Assembly: GCA_905480305.1 (NCBI GenBank) | Contig: CAJQPV010000199.1 | Location: 1-18,833, forward strand | Reading direction: 5' to 3' | DNA from: an uncultured Gammaproteobacteria bacterium | Lineage (GTDB): Bacteria; Pseudomonadota; Gammaproteobacteria; UBA9214 | DNA: 18,833 nucleotides | The notes under the pieces: generated by a model | Seen by the model: only the letters and a program-made list of their open reading frames with translations | Databases searched by the model: none | Told to the model about the DNA's origin: nothing | Translations under genes and position numbers: made by a program | Part shown: piece by piece, positions 14,234-18,833 of the stretch | Layout of the letters: the number at the start of each line of letters is the position of its first letter | How positions within the stretch are numbered: position 1 is the first letter of the stretch

Positions 14234-15495
14234 GTGCTTCGCTGCAACGCGGGCTGAATGCCTTTAAGGAACAGATCGATGCGCCGGTGGCGGCCTTTTT
14301 CAGCAGCTGCGTGCGCTGTGGTTTATGTGCCAATGCCTGCCTGTTCTATACCGAGACCGGCGATCCGAAATACACACCGATATACAAGCTGGAACCGCTG
14401 CGCCGGGTGTGGCGACAGGAGTACACCTTCTGGGGCCGGCTTGCCAAGGCGGTCGGTCTCAGCAAAGCCGTGACTGATGAAGAACTGGGCGACTGGGAAG
14501 AGCTGGTCTATGACAGTTGTACCATGTGTGGACGTTGCTCAATGGTCTGCCCGGTCGGTAACGACATCACCTACATGATTCGCAAAATGCGTGAAGGTAT
14601 GGCGGTCGCCGGACATGCGCCCGTCGGCCTGGTCGGGGCCACCAAACGGGCCGTAGAGATTGGTAGTCCCATGGGTGTCAAGTTGCCGGCCCTGCAGGCA
14701 CAGATCCGTCATACCGAGACGGAATTCGGACTAGAGATTCCGGTAGACAAGGAGGGCGCCGATTACCTGCTGTTGCTGTCCTCCATGGAGATTATGAATT
14801 TTCCGGAATTTATCGGCGCCGTTGCCAAGATATTCAAGCACGCCGGTGTCAGCTGGACGATTTCATCCGAGGCCTTTGAAGCCACCAACAGCGGCATCCA
14901 GATCGGTGTGTCGGAGATTGCCGCGGAGCTGGTGCAACGCATCGTAACGGCGGCGGAGAAGCTCAAGGTGAAGAGTGTCATCAGCCCCGAGTGCGGACAT
15001 GCCTACATGGCGATTCGCTGGGAGGGCCCCAACCTGATTGGCAGGCCCTACAGTTTCAAGGTGGTGCATATCCTCGAGCTGCTGGACCAGTTGCGCGCGG
15101 AAGGCCGTCTGCAAACCACGGGCAAGGAATCACAGCGCCTGACCTACCACGATCCATGCCAGGTGTCGCGCCGCGGCGGCGTGGTCGATCAGCCACGCAA
15201 TCTGCTCAACATGGTGGCGGAGGATTTCGTCGAGATGCCGGAGACCGGCACCATGAACTGGTGTTGCGGGGCCGGCGGCGGCGTCAGTAGTAATGAGCGC
15301 GCCGATGAAATACGGCTAAAGGCCTTTAACCGCAAGAAACAGCAGCTGGATGCCATCCATCCGCAGGCCATTGTGTCTGCCTGTTCCAATTGCCGCATAC
15401 ACCTTGAGGACGGGCTGGAGGAATACGGTATGGATATGCCCGTCATCAGCCTGACAGAGACGATTGCAGAGCATCTTGCCGAGGATAAATCATGA
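14230..15495 (+). CDS. isp2: Isp2: HdrD/DsrK-like iron-sulfur protein of the hydrogenase
   Basis: A 421-residue cytoplasmic-side iron-sulfur protein. Two ferredoxin motifs lie near the N-terminus: C27-C30-C33-C37 and C97-C100-C103-C107, each followed by Leu/Pro as in [4Fe-4S] proteins. The C-terminal half contains one complete CCG domain: C310, the pair C345-C346 in W-C-C-G-A-G-G-G, and C385/C388 in A-C-S-N-C-R. The first CCG repeat expected in HdrD is degenerate, with only C255 left. The CCG domain in heterodisulfide reductase holds the catalytic non-cubane cluster. Here it suggests electron exchange with thiol/disulfide or a comparable carrier, as proposed for Isp2 in purple sulfur bacteria. 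It overlaps isp1 and hynL by four bases on each side. Confidence 0.94.
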   Translation: MSASLQRGLNAFKEQIDAPVAAFFSSCVRCGLCANACLFYTETGDPKYTPIYKLEPLRRVWRQEYTFWGRLAKAVGLSKAVTDEELGDWEELVYDSCTMCGRCSMVCPVGNDITYMIRKMREGMAVAGHAPVGLVGATKRAVEIGSPMGVKLPALQAQIRHTETEFGLEIPVDKEGADYLLLLSSMEIMNFPEFIGAVAKIFKHAGVSWTISSEAFEATNSGIQIGVSEIAAELVQRIVTAAEKLKVKSVISPECGHAYMAIRWEGPNLIGRPYSFKVVHILELLDQLRAEGRLQTTGKESQRLTYHDPCQVSRRGGVVDQPRNLLNMVAEDFVEMPETGTMNWCCGAGGGVSSNERADEIRLKAFNRKKQQLDAIHPQAIVSACSNCRIHLEDGLEEYGMDMPVISLTETIAEHLAEDKS

Positions 15496-17213
15496 GTGAA
15501 CGCGTTGTTGTTGACCCCATTACCCGCATCGAGGGCCACTTGCGCATCGAGGCGCAAATGGATGGTGACCGTATTGAAAAGGCCTATTCGGCCGGCACCA
15601 TGGTGCGCGGTATCGAGATTATTCTGCGCGGTCGTGACCCGCGGGATGCCTGGGCCTTTGCCCAGCGTATCTGTGGCGTCTGCACGCTGGTCCACGGACT
15701 GGCCTCTATTCGTTCAGTCGAGAATGCGCTGGACTACCCGATTCCGCCAAATGCGCAGCTGATTCGTAACCTGATGAGCGGTGCACAGTATGTGCATGAC
15801 CATGTCATGCACTTTTATCACCTGCATGCGCTCGACTGGGTTGACGTGGTATCAGCATTGAAGGCCGACCCTGCAGCCACCTCGACACTGGCGCAGTCGA
15901 TCAGCAGTTACCCGAAGTCCTCTCCCGGTTATTTTTCTGACATGCAGAAGAAGCTGAAGAACTTTGTCGAGGGCGGCCAGCTGGGAATCTTTGCCAATGG
16001 TTACTGGGGCCACCCGGCCTACAAGCTGCCACCGGAGGCCAATCTGATGGCCGTGGCGCATTACCTCGAGGCATTGAGCTGGCAGCGTGATGTGGCCAAG
16101 CTGCATGCCATCTTTGGTGGCAAGAATCCGCACCCGAACTTTGTGGTCGGTGGCGTCGCCTGTCCGATTGACCTGAATTCCGATTCCGCCATCAACGCCA
16201 AGCGGCTGGCTCAGGTACAGGAAATCATTAACAAGATGCAGGTGTTTGTCGACCAGGTCTATATTCCCGACCTGCTGGCCATTGCCAGTTACTACAAGGA
16301 CTGGGGTTCGCGCGGTGAAGGGCTGGGCAATTTTATGACCTTTGGCGACTTTCCGGAGAAGGGGATGGACGACCCGTCCAGTTTCCTGATTCCGTCCGGT
16401 GCCATTCTGAACCGTGATCTGTCGACTATTCACGAGGTCGATTTGAATAACGCCGACGAAATCCAGGAGTACGTGTCCCACTCCTGGTATGACTATGACG
16501 GCGGCAAGAACAATGGCTTGCATCCCTACGATGGCGAGACCAACCTCAATTACAGCGGTCCCCAACCGCCCTATGAGCAGCTGGATGTGGAGCAGTCCTA
16601 TTCCTGGCTGAAATCGCCGCGCTGGAAGGGGCATGCCATGGAGGTCGGACCACTGGCACGGGTACTGATGCTGTATGCCAGCGGTAACGCTCAGGCACAG
16701 GAACTGGTCAACATGACGCTGAGTACACTGGATGTCCCGGTAGACGCACTGTTCTCAACGCTGGGCCGCACCGCGGCACGTGGCCTGGAGACCAAGATCA
16801 TCGGCGACATGATGCAGACCTGGTACAACAACCTGGTGGCCAATATCAAGGCCGGTGACACCAAGACCCATAATGAAACGCTCTGGGATCCCTCAACGTG
16901 GCCAAGGCAGGCCCGGGGTGTGGGGTTCATGGAGGCACCGCGTGGCGGACTGGCGCACTGGATCGTGATCGAAGACGGCATTATCAAGAATTACCAGGCG
17001 GTGGTGCCGAGCACCTGGAACGCCGGGCCGCGCGATCAGAACGGGCAGCCGGGTGCCTACGAGGCGGCCTTGCAGGATAATCACACCCTGCATGATGTAA
17101 AACAACCTATTGAGATTCTACGCACCATCCACAGTTTCGATCCCTGCATTGCCTGTGCGGTGCATGTCACCGACCCGGATGGCGAGGAATTGATCAAGGT
17201 GAAGGTGCGCTGA
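15492..17213 (+). CDS. hynL: [NiFe]-hydrogenase large (catalytic) subunit
   Basis: A 573-residue subunit carrying the [NiFe] active site where H2 is split or formed. The N-terminal motif R-I-C-G-V-C-T-L-V-H-G gives ligands C61 and C64, and the C-terminal H-S-F-D-P-C-I-A-C-A-V-H gives C552 and C555. The sequence continues 15 residues past H558, the peptide that HynD should remove after nickel insertion. The start V-D-P-I-T-R-I-E-G-H is standard for group 1 enzymes. It has no signal peptide and is co-exported with HynS by the Tat system. All metal ligands are cysteine; there is no selenocysteine. It is separated from hynS by isp1 and isp2, the arrangement defining the Isp type (probably group 1e). 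Confidence 0.98.
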   Translation: MSERVVVDPITRIEGHLRIEAQMDGDRIEKAYSAGTMVRGIEIILRGRDPRDAWAFAQRICGVCTLVHGLASIRSVENALDYPIPPNAQLIRNLMSGAQYVHDHVMHFYHLHALDWVDVVSALKADPAATSTLAQSISSYPKSSPGYFSDMQKKLKNFVEGGQLGIFANGYWGHPAYKLPPEANLMAVAHYLEALSWQRDVAKLHAIFGGKNPHPNFVVGGVACPIDLNSDSAINAKRLAQVQEIINKMQVFVDQVYIPDLLAIASYYKDWGSRGEGLGNFMTFGDFPEKGMDDPSSFLIPSGAILNRDLSTIHEVDLNNADEIQEYVSHSWYDYDGGKNNGLHPYDGETNLNYSGPQPPYEQLDVEQSYSWLKSPRWKGHAMEVGPLARVLMLYASGNAQAQELVNMTLSTLDVPVDALFSTLGRTAARGLETKIIGDMMQTWYNNLVANIKAGDTKTHNETLWDPSTWPRQARGVGFMEAPRGGLAHWIVIEDGIIKNYQAVVPSTWNAGPRDQNGQPGAYEAALQDNHTLHDVKQPIEILRTIHSFDPCIACAVHVTDPDGEELIKVKVR

Positions 17214-17285
17214 ATTAAATCTGCTATTCAAAAACCTGTTATGCCTGCAGAGACGGGTGTACGTAAAGACAACGGAGTGCATGTT

Positions 17286-17843
17286 ATGGGAACAAAAAAT
17301 TTGCTGACGCTGTTGCTGGTGCCTTTTGTACTGTTGCTATCACCACTGGCATTTGCACATTCAGGAGGTGCCAGTATTGCCGGGTTGGCCGATGGTTTTA
17401 TGCACCCGGTAACCGGACTGGATCATTTGCTGATTGCGATTGCAGCCGGATTCTGGGCGGCACGCAGCGGCAATCATGGTGTGCCGGATATTCTGTACTT
17501 CCTGTTGCTGCTGCTGGCTGGCATATTGCTGGGGAGCGTCAGCGTGCAGTTTCCGCAACTGCAGCTGGAAACGCTGCTGGTGCTTGCAGTCACAGTGATT
17601 TTTATTGCGCTGACAATTGCTGCGCCACACTATTTTGCCTACATATTTTTCGGTGGCTTTGCCGTCTATCACGGCATTGTGCACATGCTGGAGATGCCGG
17701 CAGCCGCGCCCGTCACGGGATATATCCCTGGCCTGATAATCTCAACCGCGATATTGATGATGGTCGGTCTTATCCTGCGCCAGGTGGTGGCAACACGCAA
17801 AGCGCATCAGCATTCACATTCACACACAAAGTCGTTATATTAA
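17286..17843 (+). CDS. hupE: HupE/UreJ-type nickel permease
   Basis: A 185-residue membrane protein of the HupE/UreJ family, secondary nickel (or cobalt) transporters often found with hydrogenase or urease genes. Residues 1-24 form a signal-like first helix ending in L-A-F-A. The family motif H-P-x-x-G-x-D-H (H40-H47) follows. About five more hydrophobic helices and a conserved G-x-x-x-Y-H-G-I-V-H stretch complete the protein. The C-terminus has H-Q-H-S-H-S-H (174-180), a likely metal-binding tail. The ATG at 17286 is preferred over one at 17241 because GGAG (17274-17277) is eight bases upstream and the signal helix begins at once. It is 72 bases after hynL with no visible terminator, so it probably supplies nickel for this hydrogenase. 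Confidence 0.92.
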   Translation: MGTKNLLTLLLVPFVLLLSPLAFAHSGGASIAGLADGFMHPVTGLDHLLIAIAAGFWAARSGNHGVPDILYFLLLLLAGILLGSVSVQFPQLQLETLLVLAVTVIFIALTIAAPHYFAYIFFGGFAVYHGIVHMLEMPAAAPVTGYIPGLIISTAILMMVGLILRQVVATRKAHQHSHSHTKSLY

Positions 17844-17870
17844 TCAGCCTGTAACGGCGAGGTATAGAAT

Positions 17871-18374
17871 ATGGGAAACGATAAGTGCATTGATCTGCCA
17901 GTCACTGCAGAGTCCATCAAGGCCTCTCCGCTGGGCGGTGAGCTAAGTGATGAGCAATGCCTGCTGCTGGCAGAGGTATGTACGGCATGTGGCATCAAGG
18001 ACCGGGGCTACCTGATAGAGGAAGGACAGCGGGACGATGCGCTGCATGTCCTGACCAAGGGCCATATGGAAGTGGTGGCGCGCACCGGCAAGGGTGATCC
18101 GGTGGGGCTGCAGATTATCAGGGAAGGTGACATGCTCGGTGAGCTGGGGTTTATCGATGGCGTGGAGCACTCGGCCAGTCTGCGCGCAATGGGAAACTGT
18201 GAGCTGATTCGACTGGAACGTACCAGTTTTGAAGGCCTGCTGGAGAAGGATCCGGATCTGGTCTACAAGGTGATGCGCGCCATTATTCGCACTGTGCACC
18301 GTATTTTGCGCAACATGAATATCCAGCAGGTGGAACTGACCAACTACATTGCCAAGCAGAACGGGCGCTACTAG
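17871..18374 (+). CDS. Stand-alone cyclic-nucleotide-binding-domain protein (Crp-like, no HTH)
   Basis: A 167-residue protein made of one cNMP-binding beta-roll (about 20-130), ending in the long helix that mediates dimerisation in Crp (about 135-165). There is no helix-turn-helix domain, so it is unlikely to bind DNA itself. The phosphate-binding cassette reads L-G-E-L-G-F-I-D-G-V-E-H-S-A-S-L-R-A (89-106). At the place of the Crp arginine that contacts the cyclic phosphate there is H100, so the ligand may differ or be lost. Five cysteines are present (C6, C30, C37, C40, C110), including a C-x-x-C pair. It lies 27 bases after hupE and is probably co-transcribed. Its role is unknown; a regulatory adaptor for the hydrogenase train is one possibility. 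Confidence 0.85.
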   Translation: MGNDKCIDLPVTAESIKASPLGGELSDEQCLLLAEVCTACGIKDRGYLIEEGQRDDALHVLTKGHMEVVARTGKGDPVGLQIIREGDMLGELGFIDGVEHSASLRAMGNCELIRLERTSFEGLLEKDPDLVYKVMRAIIRTVHRILRNMNIQQVELTNYIAKQNGRY

Positions 18375-18431
18375 CAGTAAAGGGACAGCGTCACACGTTT
18401 TCCGCATGACAGGGCGCGGGCACTGCAGGGT

Positions 18432-18638
18432 TTATCTGAAAGTCCGGTTGTGTCTTCGCATTACCAGGATAGACGCAACGGCGACAAGGAACAGGGTCCC
18501 TGAGACATAACCGGCAGTTGAATCAAAATACAGCATCACTACCACGCCTGTCACGAGGTAGAGGTAGGGCATTGCCTCGTAGAGCCAGTCAGGCTGGTAC
18601 TTGATTAGCAGCTTCAGCAAGTTCAGAACTATATCCAT
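18432..18638 (-). CDS. Small two-helix membrane protein of unknown function
   Basis: A 68-residue frame that I do not recognise as a named family. An amphipathic start with lysines (N-L-L-K-L-L-I-K-Y-Q-P-D-W-L-Y-E) precedes two hydrophobic segments, about 22-38 and 44-60, separated by a short D-S-T-A-G-Y loop. A strongly basic tail (R-R-H-N-R-T-F-R) predicts a cytoplasmic C-terminus. The ATG is preceded by a GGGGAA-type ribosome-binding site that lies inside a perfect palindrome, GGGGTTCCCC (18642-18651). It is convergent with the cNMP-binding gene, 57 bases away, and no terminator is visible between them. The protein-like pattern of hydrophobic and charged residues makes it a probable real gene. 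Confidence 0.6.
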   Translation of the reverse strand: MDIVLNLLKLLIKYQPDWLYEAMPYLYLVTGVVVMLYFDSTAGYVSGTLFLVAVASILVMRRHNRTFR

Positions 18639-18833
18639 CTGGGGGTTCCCCGAAAAAATACTTACAGTTCTGTTTTACGTTTTATGCGCAAAGCTTGCCA
18701 TTGTACTGAGGTACAGGAGGGTCTATCGAGCAGCGGCTGGTAGTTTGGTATCCCGGGCCAATCGCCTGTTTATCCCCGGCGGGCCCTTTGTTGGCGTTGT
18801 TTTCGGTGAGTCATCTCTGACAATAATCCTGCT
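18639..18833. other. Right-end region without a supported gene
   Basis: I find no convincing coding sequence here. An ATG frame on the plus strand from 18684 stops after 19 codons. Frames that remain open to the window edge on both strands lack recognisable starts, ribosome-binding sites or motifs. The region holds the GGGGTTCCCC palindrome (18642-18651) and an inverted repeat at 18701-18716. It should contain the promoter of the small minus-strand gene, but no clear -35/-10 pair is seen. Confidence 0.4.
18701..18716. repeat. Small inverted repeat, operator-like
   Basis: TTGTACTGAGGTACAG contains the perfect stem TGTAC-TGAG-GTACA. The outer bases fit CTGT-N8-ACAG, the gammaproteobacterial LexA box, except for one base (TTGT instead of CTGT). 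Its distance from the small minus-strand gene (about 63 bases) is compatible with an operator, but short repeats of this size are common by chance. Confidence 0.25.

Noticed and set aside
18375..18431. Bidirectional terminator between the cNMP-binding gene and the convergent small gene
   Set aside because: The GC-rich stretch does not form a clear stem-loop with flanking T-runs.
1..18833. CRISPR array, tRNA or rRNA gene, transposase, phage integrase or attachment site
   Set aside because: No regularly spaced direct repeats, tRNA-like cloverleaf, rRNA-like sequence or recombinase motifs were seen. The window looks like a stable metabolic locus, except possibly for the repeat at 9785-9838.

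Overview
The window looks like a chromosomal segment from a gammaproteobacterium, probably a sulfur-oxidising, Chromatiales-like lineage. This rests on gene content and order (an Isp-type hynS-isp1-isp2-hynL hydrogenase operon of the kind known from Thiocapsa and Allochromatium), a moderate-to-high GC content and an ANR/FNR-type operator. The species cannot be named from sequence reading alone.

Two long gene trains diverge from a 150-base control region at about 10493-10644. The left train, on the minus strand, runs through the [NiFe]-hydrogenase maturation genes hypC, hypA, hypB, hypD, hypF and hypE. After an 83-base gap it continues in the same direction into a voltage-gated-type K+ channel, a 27-codon mini-ORF, a Kef/CPA2-type antiporter and a Mrp-type multisubunit cation/proton antiporter (mrpE, mrpF, mrpG, a fused MrpA-C-terminal/MrpB protein, and the first 21 codons of mrpC at the window edge). 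Most junctions overlap by a few bases (ATGA, TAATG, TGATG, GTGA), so translation is probably coupled.

The right train, on the plus strand, encodes the hydrogenase. It starts with the maturation endopeptidase (hynD), a tandem universal stress protein and a HupH-like accessory protein. The Tat-exported small subunit (hynS), a NarI-like cytochrome b (isp1), an HdrD/DsrK-like iron-sulfur protein (isp2) and the large subunit (hynL) follow. A HupE-type nickel permease and a stand-alone cyclic-nucleotide-binding-domain protein without a DNA-binding domain end the train. A small two-helix membrane protein lies convergently at the right end, and the last 195 bases have no convincing gene.

Together the genes describe a complete route from nickel uptake (HupE) through active-site assembly (HypA-F, HynD, HupH) to a group 1 membrane-associated uptake-type hydrogenase that feeds electrons through Isp2/Isp1 to or from the quinone pool or other carriers. 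The small subunit has the ordinary four-cysteine proximal cluster, not the six-cysteine one of O2-tolerant enzymes. This fits the FNR-type box, TTGAT-N4-GTCAA at 10575-10588, which is exactly 41.5 bases from plausible start points on both strands. The attachment of a K+ channel, Kef-like and Mrp antiporter genes to the hyp operon suggests, but does not prove, a link between H2 metabolism and ion or pH homeostasis.

The most unusual non-coding feature is a pair of perfect 9-base inverted repeats that interleave between hypA and hypB (9785-9838). As RNA they could form an H-type pseudoknot in front of hypB, or they may be a REP-like element.
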